NCBI RefSeq assembly: GCF_000686845.1
Contig: NZ_KK366025.1
Coordinates: 165,395 to 229,394 of the forward strand
Reading direction: 5' to 3'
Length of the DNA stretch: 64,000 nucleotides
Source of the DNA: Paenibacillus sp. UNC451MF
GTDB taxonomy: Bacteria; Bacillota; Bacilli; Paenibacillales; NBRC-103111
A model generated the notes under the pieces. That model worked only from the letters and a program-made list of their open reading frames with translations. It ran no database searches and was not told the origin of the DNA. Positions 35,341 to 44,634 of this stretch are shown in pieces. Numbering within the stretch: the first letter of the stretch is position 1; each line of letters starts with the position of its first letter. A program made the translations under genes and the position numbers.

Positions 35341-36405
35341 TTACAGTGATAACCGTCTCGCAACACCGTCTTCCGCCGAATCCAGAATAGCCTGCAGCAC
35401 CTGCTGATTGCGGTAACCATCCATAAATGATGGAAATATTGAAGATTTGGAATCAGTCAAGGAATCTACAAAGTCTTGCAGCATCAGCCTCATTGGCTTG
35501 CCATCCAAATAAATGACTTTTTCGGTAAGCTCCCGTTCGTCCCCTTCTCTTAGCGTCAAGTGAACCTCATTCGGGTTCTCAACCGATACCCTGACAGTAC
35601 CCAGATCCCCGAATAAGGTAACTTGAAATTGATTCCCCGCACCAATCGCATTTTTATGCGTATAGAAGGTTGCCATCACTCCGTCATCCAACACACCTTG
35701 GAATCCGGCAAAGTCATCCACATCTACTTTCACCGGTTCCCCAGTTCGCAAATCGATTCGGGTGTCTATAAATGTGCTCAGCATTCCGGCAACTTGGGTA
35801 AACTCCCCTACAAAAAAACGGGCTGAATCGATCATATGAGAGCCAATGTCGGCCAAAATACCAGACCCTGCCACCTCTTTGCTAAACCGCCATGTGTACT
35901 CTTTGTTGAACATGGGTGCGTTTTCCTCTTGCAGATAATGAGCAGCCAAATGTCGTATCCGCCCCAATGTCTTTTGCTCCAACAGCTGCTTTACATATTG
36001 AAAGCAAGGTCTGTATCGGTAGGAGAAACCAATCATGCAAGGAATCGGATTACTTTCATACAAGCTTATTAACTCATTCGCCTCTTCCATAGTTCTTGTG
36101 AAGGGCTTCTCAGCAAAAATTGGCTTATGGCAATGAATCGCATGTTTTAAAATAGCCGCATGGAATTTATTTGATACTCCTGCTATAACAAAATCGATCT
36201 CATTGTCCTCGATAATTTGTTTGAAATCGGTATATCTTTTTGCCGCAGGCAAATTCAATCGGTTTCCCGTTTGTTCCACAGCCTGAGCGTTAATGTCACA
36301 AACTGCGGCCACTCGGGTATACGGAATTTTAGCTAGATGACTCATGTGATAGTCGCCAATGCTTCCTAGTCCGATGATGCCCACATTCCAAACTTTCTGG
36401 CTCAT
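35341..36405 (-). CDS. Gfo/Idh/MocA-family oxidoreductase
   Basis: A 354-residue NAD(P)-dependent oxidoreductase. The Rossmann start reads WNVGIIGLGSIGDYHMSHL, the EKP motif is in IFAEKPFTRTMEEA, and the C-terminal domain has ILADIGSHMIDSARFFVG with the Asp and His commonly used in catalysis. ATG 36405 has TAGGAGG nine bases upstream; the longer reading to 36429 overlaps the LacI gene. It lies between a LacI gene and a ThuA gene, and so is probably the oxidation step for the compound imported by the Opp-type system. Confidence 0.9.
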   Translation of the reverse strand: MSQKVWNVGIIGLGSIGDYHMSHLAKIPYTRVAAVCDINAQAVEQTGNRLNLPAAKRYTDFKQIIEDNEIDFVIAGVSNKFHAAILKHAIHCHKPIFAEKPFTRTMEEANELISLYESNPIPCMIGFSYRYRPCFQYVKQLLEQKTLGRIRHLAAHYLQEENAPMFNKEYTWRFSKEVAGSGILADIGSHMIDSARFFVGEFTQVAGMLSTFIDTRIDLRTGEPVKVDVDDFAGFQGVLDDGVMATFYTHKNAIGAGNQFQVTLFGDLGTVRVSVENPNEVHLTLREGDERELTEKVIYLDGKPMRLMLQDFVDSLTDSKSSIFPSFMDGYRNQQVLQAILDSAEDGVARRLSL

Positions 36406-36425
36406 AGGTTCAATCCTCCTAAACA

Positions 36426-37469
36426 TCAAATAGAATGAGGTGGTACAAGTTCAGTACATGAATTTCGTTCGACGATTTTGCTTTCAACGATTATTTTTTC
36501 CGGAAAATCACCCTGAAGCACTCCCAGCTTGTGCATTAATAATCGAACCGACTGCGCCCCCAGTTCTGAAGGCTGAAGATCCATACTGGTCAAGGATGGA
36601 TTCGATTGAACCATCATAGATAAATCTCCGCAGATGACAAATATCGATACGTCCTCCGGTACCCGCAAATCCAGATCCTTAATAGCGTTCATCACGCTAA
36701 AGGCAGTTCGGTCGTCATCGGCAATGATAGCCGTCACCTTTTTGTTGAGCTTGCCCAGTATTTGAATCGTCTCATCATAGCCATAGTCCATGTACTCTGT
36801 TGAGAGGATGGCCGGCTTGTGTTGAATCATATGTTCTTCCACTTGAATATGATGATCCTCCATAGCTCGAATAAAGCCCTCATTTCTATCGATAGCTACC
36901 GTCATAAGCTCGTTGGCATTTAAAAACATCATATTCTGATGCCCTTTATCTATCAGATATTTACATATATTGTAAATTATTGTTTGATTATCATTATCCA
37001 CGCTAGGTGAGCTATCAATGTTCTCATTCATTACTCTACCTACGGTAACGAAAGGGATGTTTTCCATATGCATCAGATTGATGCGTTCGTCCTCCGTAGT
37101 AGGGCTCATCACAACCGCCCCATCAATCGGATAGCTCGATAAGAAAGGTGTCCTCACCTTTTGGGCAGGAATCATATCCAGCAAAACCCGGTACCCGTAA
37201 TAGGACGCCTCCAGGATCACTCCATTAATGAACTGATTATGAAAAGCGCTAAAAAAGAAATTGCCATGCGGGATCGTCAATCCGATAGCCATGGTTTTCT
37301 TCGTGACCAAGCTTCGCGCAATATGATTCGGAACATAATTGAGCTGCCTTGAAACACTGAGCACTCTTTCTGTCACTTCTTTACTTGTACGTCTTTTTTG
37401 GCTAAACACATTTGATACGGTACCCTTTGAAACTTTTGCCAGCCTTGCAACATCGTCGATTTTTGCCAT
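36426..37469 (-). CDS. LacI-family regulator of the Opp-type operon
   Basis: A 347-residue LacI/GalR regulator with KIDDVARLAKVSKGTVSNVF as helix-turn-helix, LNYVPNHIARSLV as hinge helix, and an effector domain (YPIDGAVVMSPT, HQNMMFLNAN, VTAIIADDDRTAF). It is gene seven of the operon it probably controls. Three identical sixteen-base-class palindromes, TTAAACCGGTTTAA, stand before the first gene 7 kb upstream. This gives a feedback loop in which the repressor limits its own synthesis. The effector is unknown, presumably the imported sugar or its oxidised form. Confidence 0.9.
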   Translation of the reverse strand: MAKIDDVARLAKVSKGTVSNVFSQKRRTSKEVTERVLSVSRQLNYVPNHIARSLVTKKTMAIGLTIPHGNFFFSAFHNQFINGVILEASYYGYRVLLDMIPAQKVRTPFLSSYPIDGAVVMSPTTEDERINLMHMENIPFVTVGRVMNENIDSSPSVDNDNQTIIYNICKYLIDKGHQNMMFLNANELMTVAIDRNEGFIRAMEDHHIQVEEHMIQHKPAILSTEYMDYGYDETIQILGKLNKKVTAIIADDDRTAFSVMNAIKDLDLRVPEDVSIFVICGDLSMMVQSNPSLTSMDLQPSELGAQSVRLLMHKLGVLQGDFPEKIIVESKIVERNSCTELVPPHSI

Positions 37470-37498
37470 TTGAACCCTTACATCCTCTCGGTAATTCG

Positions 37499-38053
37499 TT
37501 ATGCTAATTGCTGATTCAGCTTTTCCACCAATTCAATTAATTCTGTCGGTTTGTTAATGATGTAATCCGGTTTTTCGCTATCGTCAGCATGCTGCTTAGG
37601 ATATCGGGGAGTCCAGCTTAGGAAGACACTCGTGATTCCCATTTGATTAGCTCCCTTGATATCCCTGCTCAAATTATTGCCTACCATAATAATCCGGGAG
37701 CAATCCTGCTCGCTCAGATCTAATGCCCCAATTGCCGCTTTGAACATTCTTGGGCTTGGCTTGAATGCTTTAACAGTCTCCGAATAGACCATCGTTTCGA
37801 AATAATCATACAGGCCGTTTTGGGTCAAAATATTTTTGAACGATTGGGCATAACCATCAGCGACAATGGCTAATGTATAGCCTCTTTCGGCAAGTGTCTT
37901 CACCATGATGTCCGCACCGGGGATGATGTCGGCCTGAATCACAATATCGTGCTCATCGCGAATTTCCGTTCCTTCATCAATAATCGTATCGCCGCAATCT
38001 AGAAATATAATTAATTTCTTTGGTTCTAAGGCGTTCTCTTGGCTATGACTCAT
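37499..38053 (-). CDS. HAD-superfamily hydrolase
   Basis: A 184-residue haloacid-dehalogenase-like hydrolase, probably a phosphatase. Motif I reads FLDCGDTI: the nucleophile Asp19 is present, but the second acidic residue at +2, the general acid in phosphatases, is Gly21. Motif II (IVADG), the lysine in VKAFKPSPRMF, and motif IV (IMVGNNLSRDIKGA) follow. AGAGGTG precedes ATG 38053. It overlaps the OppF-type gene by eleven bases, so it belongs to the same operon. The substrate is unknown, and catalysis may be altered by the missing acid. Confidence 0.8.
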   Translation of the reverse strand: MSHSQENALEPKKLIIFLDCGDTIIDEGTEIRDEHDIVIQADIIPGADIMVKTLAERGYTLAIVADGYAQSFKNILTQNGLYDYFETMVYSETVKAFKPSPRMFKAAIGALDLSEQDCSRIIMVGNNLSRDIKGANQMGITSVFLSWTPRYPKQHADDSEKPDYIINKPTELIELVEKLNQQLA

Positions 38054-39062
38054 TGGTTACACCTCTCAATTTCAATTCATTAGCATAGTGGCATGCGACG
38101 AAATGCTCGTCATGAATAGGCTGCAGCTCAGGCTCCTGTTGAACGCACTTATCTGTTTTGTAGGCGCACCTCGGGTGAAAATGGCATCCGCTTGGCGGAT
38201 TTGCAGGGTTAGGTACCTCCCCTTCCAGAATGATCCGATCTTTCTTCAGATGAGGATCGGGCTCGGGTACAGCTGATAGCAGCGCTTCTGTATATGGATG
38301 CTTTGGATGCTCAAACAGCGATTCTACCGTTGCCAGCTCTACAATTTTACCGAGATGCATCACCGCTACCCTATCCGAAATATTTTGGACAATTGATAAG
38401 TCATGGGAAATAAAAATATAAGTAATTTGCAGTTGCTGCTGCAGATCCTTAAGCAGATTGATGATCTGCGCCTTAATCGATACATCCAGAGCTGACACTG
38501 CTTCGTCGCATACGATAAGCCGAGGCCGGGAAATTAATGAACGCGCAATGGCGATGCGCTGTCTTTGACCTCCGGAAAACGCATGCGGATACCTTTTTAG
38601 ATAGCTGACATTCAACCCGGTCTTTTGGGCAATTTCCGTCACCTTCTCATCCACTTCGGACTTGGACAGCTTAAAGTTGGCCAGCAGCGGCTCGGAGATA
38701 ATGTCATAGACGCTCATTCTTGGGCTTAGTGAAGAATATGGATCCTGGAAGATCATTTGAATATCTTTTCTTAAGCTTTTGAACTCCTTGCCCTTCAAGG
38801 TTAGAAAGTCGACCTGCTCCCCACGATCCGTGTTATAAAGCACTTGCCCGGAGCTGGCATTCACTCCTCTTACAATACAGCGGCCTAATGTTGTTTTACC
38901 GCAGCCTGACTCTCCGACAATGCTTAACGTTTCGCCTTCATACAACTTGAAGGAAACATTGCTTAGCACGCGGATAGAGGAAGGTTTACGGAAGAACGTT
39001 TTATCGGATTTCACTTGAAAATCTTTATTCAAATTAACTACATCCAGTAGCAGCTTGGACAC
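38043..39062 (-). CDS. OppF/DppF-type ABC importer ATPase
   Basis: A 339-residue ATP-binding subunit with Walker A GESGCGKTTLGR, signature LSGGQRQRIAIARSL and Walker B LIVCDEAVSALD, then the H-loop (FISHDL). A C-terminal oligopeptide-type extension has cysteines (GCHFHPRCAYKTDKC). It starts with GTG 39062 after GGGAGGGGGG. It powers the importer with the OppD-type subunit two bases upstream. Confidence 0.93.
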   Translation of the reverse strand: MSKLLLDVVNLNKDFQVKSDKTFFRKPSSIRVLSNVSFKLYEGETLSIVGESGCGKTTLGRCIVRGVNASSGQVLYNTDRGEQVDFLTLKGKEFKSLRKDIQMIFQDPYSSLSPRMSVYDIISEPLLANFKLSKSEVDEKVTEIAQKTGLNVSYLKRYPHAFSGGQRQRIAIARSLISRPRLIVCDEAVSALDVSIKAQIINLLKDLQQQLQITYIFISHDLSIVQNISDRVAVMHLGKIVELATVESLFEHPKHPYTEALLSAVPEPDPHLKKDRIILEGEVPNPANPPSGCHFHPRCAYKTDKCVQQEPELQPIHDEHFVACHYANELKLRGVTNES

Positions 39063-39064
39063 GC

Positions 39065-40102
39065 TTATTTCCCCCCTCCCTTATCCGTATACAGAAAGCA
39101 TCTCACCATATGATTGTCGCCTACTTGGGTTTTCGGTACAGCTTGCATATTGCACACACCGTCAATCCTATCCTTACAGCGGTCGTAAAAGCCGCACATC
39201 GGCGGCATGTTAATAGCAATAGGAACGGTCCCTTCGATGGATTCCAGCCGTTTATGCTTATTTCCGCCTAATTTGGGCATCGAATTAAGCAGTCCTTTTG
39301 TGTACGGATGCTTAGGATTGTAGAAAATTTCATCCACCGTCGATTGCTCGACAATTTTGCCCAAATACATGACAGCCACTTCATCGCACATTTCCGCAAT
39401 AATGCCTAGATCATGAGTTACGAGCAGAATGGCCATACCGAATTCCTTTTGCAAGCTCTTCATCAATTCCAGCACCTGAGCTTGAATCGTTACGTCAAGA
39501 GCAGTGGTCGGCTCATCGGCAATGAGCAGCTCCGGGTTACAGGACAAGGCCATAGAAATCATCGCCCTCTGGCGCATACCTCCGGAAAATTCATGTGGAT
39601 ACTGATCGAACCGTTTTTCCTGATCGGAGATCCCGACCTTGCTCAGCATTTCGAGCGCTATTTGCTTTGCTTCTTTCTTGTCCTTCGTGCGATGGGTCAG
39701 GATGGCTTCCATAATCTGATTGCCGATGGTATACATAGGTGAAAAGGCGGTCATTGGCTCCTGGAAAATCATCGCGATTTTACGGCCCCGGATCGAACGA
39801 ATTTGCTTACTTCGCGGGTTTAATGATAATAAATTGACAGGCTGTGTAGACTTCTCCGAGGCAGAATGATACACAATTTGACCTGATGTTTCGCATTCTT
39901 TGGGATTAATGCTGATTATCGCCCGACTGGTCAAGCTTTTGCCGCATCCTGACTCGCCAACAAGTCCTAAAGTCTTCCCTTTCTTGATTTCAAAATCTAC
40001 TCCGTCTACTGCCTTCATTTCACCATTATCCATTTGAATTCGTATCTTCAAATCCTGAACCGTAAGAAGCGATTCCTCCATGCGGGAAGCTTGAGATGTC
40101 AT
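39065..40102 (-). CDS. OppD/DppD-type ABC importer ATPase
   Basis: A 345-residue ATPase: Walker A GESGCGKSLTSR, signature FSGGMRQRAMISMAL, Walker B LLIADEPTTALDVT, and a C-terminal Cys-containing tail (CGFYDRCKDRIDGVC) typical of Opp/Dpp ATPases. ATG 40102 is chosen because GCGAGGGG lies just before it; a longer reading to 40174 would overlap the permease gene by 41 bases. It pairs with the OppF-type protein to drive transport. Confidence 0.92.
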   Translation of the reverse strand: MTSQASRMEESLLTVQDLKIRIQMDNGEMKAVDGVDFEIKKGKTLGLVGESGCGKSLTSRAIISINPKECETSGQIVYHSASEKSTQPVNLLSLNPRSKQIRSIRGRKIAMIFQEPMTAFSPMYTIGNQIMEAILTHRTKDKKEAKQIALEMLSKVGISDQEKRFDQYPHEFSGGMRQRAMISMALSCNPELLIADEPTTALDVTIQAQVLELMKSLQKEFGMAILLVTHDLGIIAEMCDEVAVMYLGKIVEQSTVDEIFYNPKHPYTKGLLNSMPKLGGNKHKRLESIEGTVPIAINMPPMCGFYDRCKDRIDGVCNMQAVPKTQVGDNHMVRCFLYTDKGGGK

Positions 40103-40133
40103 CCTATCCCCTCGCTTTATACTGGATATTTCC

Positions 40134-41279
40134 TTATCTTTTGTAAGGATCTGCTGCATCGCGCAGTCCATCACCCAAAAAATTAAATGTTAAGACCGTG
40201 ATAATAACAAAACCTAAAGGAATCAGCTTCCATGGATACAAAGCCACGTTATCGATTTGCTGGGCTTCCTGAAGCAGTACTCCCCAGCTTGTAGCCGGTG
40301 AACGAATGCCTAGGCCAAGGAAGCTCATCGCTGTCTCACCAAGGATCATCCCCGGAATGGCCAGTGTGGTCGCTACAACCAGGTAACTGATGAAGCCGGG
40401 TAGAAGATGCTTAACAATAATTTTCGTATCGCTGACACCTGCTATTTTGGCGGCCAATACGTATTCTTCATTTTTTAGTGAAATAAATTTTCCACGCGCC
40501 ACACGGGCCAAATCCGTCCATCCGATAAAAGCGAAAATGATAACAATATAAAGATACATGGTGACTACCGGAATACGTGGGGGTATAGCAGCCGAGAGAG
40601 CCATCCATAAGGGAAGCGTCGGAAACGAACGAATAATTTCAATCACCCGTTGGATAACCGAATCAAGCCACCCGCCGAAGTACCCGGAGATGCCCCCAAT
40701 GATTAACCCCAAGACAAAGCTTATTGCTACCCCGATCAGCGGGATACTAAGCGAAATTTGACTTCCCAGCACTATTCGCGAAAATAAATCTCTGCCCATC
40801 CCGTCCGTACCGAAGATAAAGAGCCGTCCCGGTTGATCCACACCAAACAAATGCGTCTTGGTCGGAATGAAGCCTAAGAATTGATAGCTCTCTCCCTCAA
40901 CAAGGAAGCGGACCGAATACTTGATTTTATCATCCTGCACGAACGTTTTGCGGAAAGTGACCGGATCTCTCCCTGACTTCAATTCATGGACAAAGGGTCT
41001 GAAGTGAAACTTACCGTCTGCATCGATAAATTTGATTTTCATTGGAGGAGCATTCACATATTTGCTGTCATAGCTTTGCAAACCATAAGGGGCTATGAAC
41101 TGCGCAAAAATGGCAGCCAAATAAAACAGCGATAACACGATTAGACTGACGCGGGCAAGCTTATGCTTTTTCAATCTTTGATACATTAGCCGCCATTGGG
41201 AGCTGTAGTAAACATCATCATTTTTGGCAGACTTCCTGCTGATAAGCGGCGGCTTTCTGAATATCGTTATTGTTTTCAT
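40134..41279 (-). CDS. OppC/DppC-type ABC permease
   Basis: A 381-residue permease. The first transmembrane helix (LARVSLIVLSLFYLAAIFAQF) is followed by an unusually long external loop of roughly 100 residues, then FGTDGMGRDLFSRIV and the other five helices. The EAA loop reads YVLAAKIAGVSDTKIIVKHLLP. It ends with LGDGLRDAADPYK, the OppC hallmark. ATG 41279 or the TTG three bases before it could be the start, both after GGGGG. Confidence 0.92.
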   Translation of the reverse strand: MKTITIFRKPPLISRKSAKNDDVYYSSQWRLMYQRLKKHKLARVSLIVLSLFYLAAIFAQFIAPYGLQSYDSKYVNAPPMKIKFIDADGKFHFRPFVHELKSGRDPVTFRKTFVQDDKIKYSVRFLVEGESYQFLGFIPTKTHLFGVDQPGRLFIFGTDGMGRDLFSRIVLGSQISLSIPLIGVAISFVLGLIIGGISGYFGGWLDSVIQRVIEIIRSFPTLPLWMALSAAIPPRIPVVTMYLYIVIIFAFIGWTDLARVARGKFISLKNEEYVLAAKIAGVSDTKIIVKHLLPGFISYLVVATTLAIPGMILGETAMSFLGLGIRSPATSWGVLLQEAQQIDNVALYPWKLIPLGFVIITVLTFNFLGDGLRDAADPYKR

Positions 41280-41282
41280 CAA

Positions 41283-42281
41283 TCACATCCCCCTGAACTC
41301 GGTACGAATTTTGGGGTCAAGCCATGCCAGCAAAATATCCGAAATCAAGGTTCCCACCACGGTTAACACTGCCATAAATAACAACCATGTCCCCGCCAGA
41401 TACATGTCTTGAGCCAGCAAAGCGTTATACATAACGGGGCCTTGAATCGGTAGATTCAGAACAATGGCGGTAACCGTCGATCCCGTAAAAATTGAGGTTA
41501 GCGACCAGCCGATGGTGCTTATAATTGGATTCATGGCCGCCCTTGTCGGATATTTTAGTAAAATTCGAGTTTCCGACAAGCCTTTGGAACGAGCCGTGAT
41601 CACATTCGGTTTGTTCAATTCATCGAGCATCTGGCTTCTCATGACACGAATCAGCTCCGCTGTGTTAGCTAACCCAATAACAACAACAGGTATAATCATA
41701 TGCTTCAACAGGTCGAGCACCTTGCCTAAGGACCATGCCGCATTGACATATTCGCTTGAAAACAGGCCCAGCAGTGGATCGCCGAAATATTCATAGGAGA
41801 GGTACATTAAAATTATGGCCATTAAAAAGTGAGGGGTCGCCATACCGAGAAAGCCTAGAGCTGAAAATACATAATCGCCGGCCGAATATTGCTTAACCGC
41901 ACAGTAGATTCCGATTGGAATCGCGACTAAATAGGTAAACGCCATCGTTACAAGCGAAACGATTAACGTCAATGCCATGTATTGCTCGATAACAGCAAGA
42001 ACAGGCTTGTTATAGTTAAAGGAATAGCCGAAATCAAAGTGAAAAATGATATTTTTCATCCATAACAGATACTGTACAAACCAGGGTTGATCCAGCTTTA
42101 AGTTGGCACGCATTTCATCCATATCTTGCTGTGACATGACGTCGCCTGCAATAGACATTTTAGAAGCGTAATTAGATACATAGTCGCCGGGCGGAAGCTG
42201 GATGATATAGAACACGATGATCGAAATAAATATTACGACCGGGATGACTAATACAATCCTTCTTAAAATATAAGGGAGCAT
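41283..42281 (-). CDS. OppB/DppB-type ABC permease
   Basis: A 332-residue permease beginning with YILRRIVLVIPVVIFISIIVF, the OppB-type first helix, then IQLPPGDYV. Helices 2-6 follow with the loop VITARSKGLSETRILLKYPTR as EAA motif. A GGAGAGGATAGG stretch precedes ATG 42281. It forms the channel with the OppC-type protein. The gene is separated from the binding-protein gene by 99 bases containing a stable hairpin. Confidence 0.92.
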   Translation of the reverse strand: MLPYILRRIVLVIPVVIFISIIVFYIIQLPPGDYVSNYASKMSIAGDVMSQQDMDEMRANLKLDQPWFVQYLLWMKNIIFHFDFGYSFNYNKPVLAVIEQYMALTLIVSLVTMAFTYLVAIPIGIYCAVKQYSAGDYVFSALGFLGMATPHFLMAIILMYLSYEYFGDPLLGLFSSEYVNAAWSLGKVLDLLKHMIIPVVVIGLANTAELIRVMRSQMLDELNKPNVITARSKGLSETRILLKYPTRAAMNPIISTIGWSLTSIFTGSTVTAIVLNLPIQGPVMYNALLAQDMYLAGTWLLFMAVLTVVGTLISDILLAWLDPKIRTEFRGM

Positions 42282-42332
42282 CTTCTATCCTATCCTCTCC
42301 GCTTTTTTCGAAGCTGCCGGCTACGGTAACAA

Positions 42333-42356
42333 CGGGGGAATACTGAACTTCCCCCG
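42333..42356 (-). repeat. Intercistronic hairpin between OppA- and OppB-type genes
   Basis: CGGGGGAA (42333-42340) pairs with TTCCCCCG (42349-42356) around an eight-base loop, just after the binding-protein stop. No T run follows, so readthrough into the permease genes is expected. Confidence 0.6.
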
Positions 42357-42380
42357 CTATTATCATAAGGATTTCATCCA

Positions 42381-44339
42381 CTACTTGATGAAAAATTGCG
42401 ACGGATGCCCATGGCCTATACTGCGGAATTCATCGCAATAAATCAGATCCTTCGGTACGTTATGCATTTTATTTGAAGCCACAATCAGCTTAGGGGTTGG
42501 TCCAGCATATCCGATAACCCATTGGTTCTTCTGATGGAGCTTAATGATCTCATTGCTCCATTTATTGATCTCTTCTTTCGATGAGGATGCTTTGACTTTA
42601 TTCCAGTAATCGAGAATCAGGGCTACATCGCCTTCGGGCTTAACCCCTTCTTTTCCATTGGATTGGCTATACAACCCGTAATGGCCGTACCAAGGGGTCA
42701 ATACTCTAAGAGGCACGAGCGTATCCGGTCTGAAGGAAACGTTCACTACTGAAATATTTTCGGTCGTAGCCGGGATTTTATTGGAATACTTTAACTCTTG
42801 ATGTGTGCCTTGATCCACCACTTTGATATCTACTTTAATCCCAACGGATTCGTAATATTTTTTAACTAGCTCCAGGAAGGATGCCGTGCTCGTATTCGGT
42901 TCAATGATCGTAATAGTTAGATCTGAGCCGTCTGCATTCAATCGGAAATTATTTTTATCGCGTTTTGTCAAACCTAATTCATCCAACATTTGATTTGCTT
43001 TTTTGGGATCAAACGTACTCCACTGCTCAGCCCAGCCCTTCTGATAGCCGACCAGTCCTTCTGGAACCGATGCTTGCTGCGGCGCTCCAAGGCCGTTAGT
43101 TACAATCTCTGAAACCTCTTTGCGGTCTACAGCAATAGACAGCGCTTCTCTGAACTTAATGTTCTGGAATAGCTTGCGCAGATTAGGATCATCAATCGTT
43201 TGGTTCAATTCGATACCCGCACTGGACCAAGACGGGGTATTCCAAGGGATAACCCGGAAGTTTGCTTTCTTCTCATTCTCCTTTAATACGGTGAAGTCTT
43301 TAAAATCAAAATCCAGAAGATTAAAATCACCCGCCAAAGAACCGAGAATTCGCTGAGCCGGATCCTGTACCTTAGAAGCTACGATGCGGTCCATATAAGG
43401 CAGCTGGTTACCAGCCGCGTCCACTTTCCAATAGTAGGGATTACGTTCCATAATAAATTGATCGCTGTTCGGATCGTTCTTCGCTACCCAGGCTCTTAAT
43501 GTCGGTATTTGCGGATAGATCCAGTAATAATAACCGGTCGCTACGAGGAACGATTTGGTATCCTCAAAGCCCCACTTTTTAGCAACCTCCAGTGCCTTAT
43601 CGTTGCCAATAAATTCCGGCAGTATTGTCTTTTGGAAATGGGCCGGTGCAAAGAACCACTTGTTATCGATAGCAACCCTCTCCAGAAACTGCACGCTCGG
43701 ATACTTATGAGTGACCTTGAACGTGTAATCGTCCACCTTGGTTACTTTGGCCAGTGCCTTATCTCCCGTTACCGGGTCGACGGAATAATAAGCATCATAT
43801 ATTTTTTTACCAAACGTCTCTTTGGTAAGCATATGCTCCCAGTAAAACAAAACATCGTCTGCTGTGAAAGGCATACCGTCCGACCATTTCATGCCTTTTC
43901 TTAAATAAATGGTAAATTCAGTTGAATCTTTATTGACGTCATAGCCTTTGGCTACGTTAGGCTCTACCGTACTTCCATCCTTATTAAAGCGAAAAAGCGG
44001 CTCTTCCGTAGGCTGGCCTACTGTCCAACGGTCATTAGGTCCTCCCCACGGCATTTTCCAATCGCCACCGTATACGCCTGTTTCCTCTAACACTTTTTCC
44101 ACCATAATATCTTCTTTTGCCGGCATGCGTTCTGCGACTGCTTTCAAAGTACCCGAACCGACCAGCTTGCTAAGCATAGGTGCTTCTTTGAAGGCTTCTA
44201 TTTTCTCTGGTGCAATAGGAGCAGGGGCTTTTGTTGGAGTTACCTCTAGGGTTGTCTTAGCGCTTGGATCACTTTCGCAGGCTGTTAAACCAACTGCAAA
44301 AATCAAAATCATACAAAGTAGAGACCAACTTCGTTTCAA
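42381..44339 (-). CDS. Family 5 (OppA-like) solute-binding lipoprotein
   Basis: A 652-residue extracellular binding protein of the peptide/nickel/oligosaccharide family 5, somewhat longer than most. The signal peptide (KRSWSLLCMILIFAVG) ends in the lipobox LTACES. Family segments are GYDVNKDSTEFTIYLRKGMK, WSDGMPFTADDVLFYW and REALSIAVDRKEV. I choose TTG 44339 because GGAGGGG lies at proper distance and the signal peptide begins there; ATGs further upstream lie before the ribosome site. Sugar genes downstream and LacI control suggest an oligosaccharide rather than a peptide ligand, but this is inference. Confidence 0.88.
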   Translation of the reverse strand: MKRSWSLLCMILIFAVGLTACESDPSAKTTLEVTPTKAPAPIAPEKIEAFKEAPMLSKLVGSGTLKAVAERMPAKEDIMVEKVLEETGVYGGDWKMPWGGPNDRWTVGQPTEEPLFRFNKDGSTVEPNVAKGYDVNKDSTEFTIYLRKGMKWSDGMPFTADDVLFYWEHMLTKETFGKKIYDAYYSVDPVTGDKALAKVTKVDDYTFKVTHKYPSVQFLERVAIDNKWFFAPAHFQKTILPEFIGNDKALEVAKKWGFEDTKSFLVATGYYYWIYPQIPTLRAWVAKNDPNSDQFIMERNPYYWKVDAAGNQLPYMDRIVASKVQDPAQRILGSLAGDFNLLDFDFKDFTVLKENEKKANFRVIPWNTPSWSSAGIELNQTIDDPNLRKLFQNIKFREALSIAVDRKEVSEIVTNGLGAPQQASVPEGLVGYQKGWAEQWSTFDPKKANQMLDELGLTKRDKNNFRLNADGSDLTITIIEPNTSTASFLELVKKYYESVGIKVDIKVVDQGTHQELKYSNKIPATTENISVVNVSFRPDTLVPLRVLTPWYGHYGLYSQSNGKEGVKPEGDVALILDYWNKVKASSSKEEINKWSNEIIKLHQKNQWVIGYAGPTPKLIVASNKMHNVPKDLIYCDEFRSIGHGHPSQFFIK

Positions 44340-44434
44340 GATAATCCCCTCCATGATCATAACTAGCACATCATCCTACCAAGCAAAACCTCATAAACAA
44401 TAATGCACCCCTGTACTCCTCACCTCCTTTATCG

Positions 44435-44448
44435 TTAAACCGGTTTAA
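44435..44448. promoter_or_regulatory. LacI-type operator TTAAACCGGTTTAA, copy 1
   Basis: A perfect fourteen-base palindrome centred on CCGG, 96 bases upstream of the OppA-type start. It is one of three identical copies in 180 bases, flanked by T on its right side (TTAAACCGGTTTAAT). Confidence 0.75.
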
Positions 44449-44469
44449 TGCATGGAAGACCCCTTAGAC

Positions 44470-44483
44470 TGAAAACGCTTTAA
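44470..44483 (+). promoter_or_regulatory. cre-like site
   Basis: TGAAAACGCTTTAA differs from the CcpA consensus TGWAANCGNTNWCA at one position. It lies between operator copies 1 and 2. Confidence 0.5.
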
Positions 44484-44500
44484 TAAGATGAATATACAAA

Positions 44501-44514
44501 TTAAACCGGTTTAA
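44501..44514. promoter_or_regulatory. LacI-type operator TTAAACCGGTTTAA, copy 2
   Basis: Identical to copies 1 and 3. It is 66 bases from copy 1 and 97 bases from copy 3 (start to start), distances that would allow looping between bound repressors. Confidence 0.75.
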
Positions 44515-44597
44515 TGCTACGCATAATACAGACCGACGAAACATTTTTTATGTAGTAAAGCAATGGATGTCATGGAAAATAAATTACGTGCCGCTCA

Positions 44598-44611
44598 TTA
44601 AACCGGTTTAA
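44598..44611. promoter_or_regulatory. LacI-type operator TTAAACCGGTTTAA, copy 3
   Basis: Third identical palindrome, here as ATTAAACCGGTTTAAT. A half-site (GGTTTAA, 44621-44627) follows shortly after. Confidence 0.72.
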
Positions 44612-44634
44612 TACTTAATTGGTTTAATATTCCA

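Noticed and set aside
44615-44627. Possible fourth LacI operator TTAATTGGTTTAA
   Set aside because: Only the right half GGTTTAA matches and the spacing is one base short; kept only as a half-site note.
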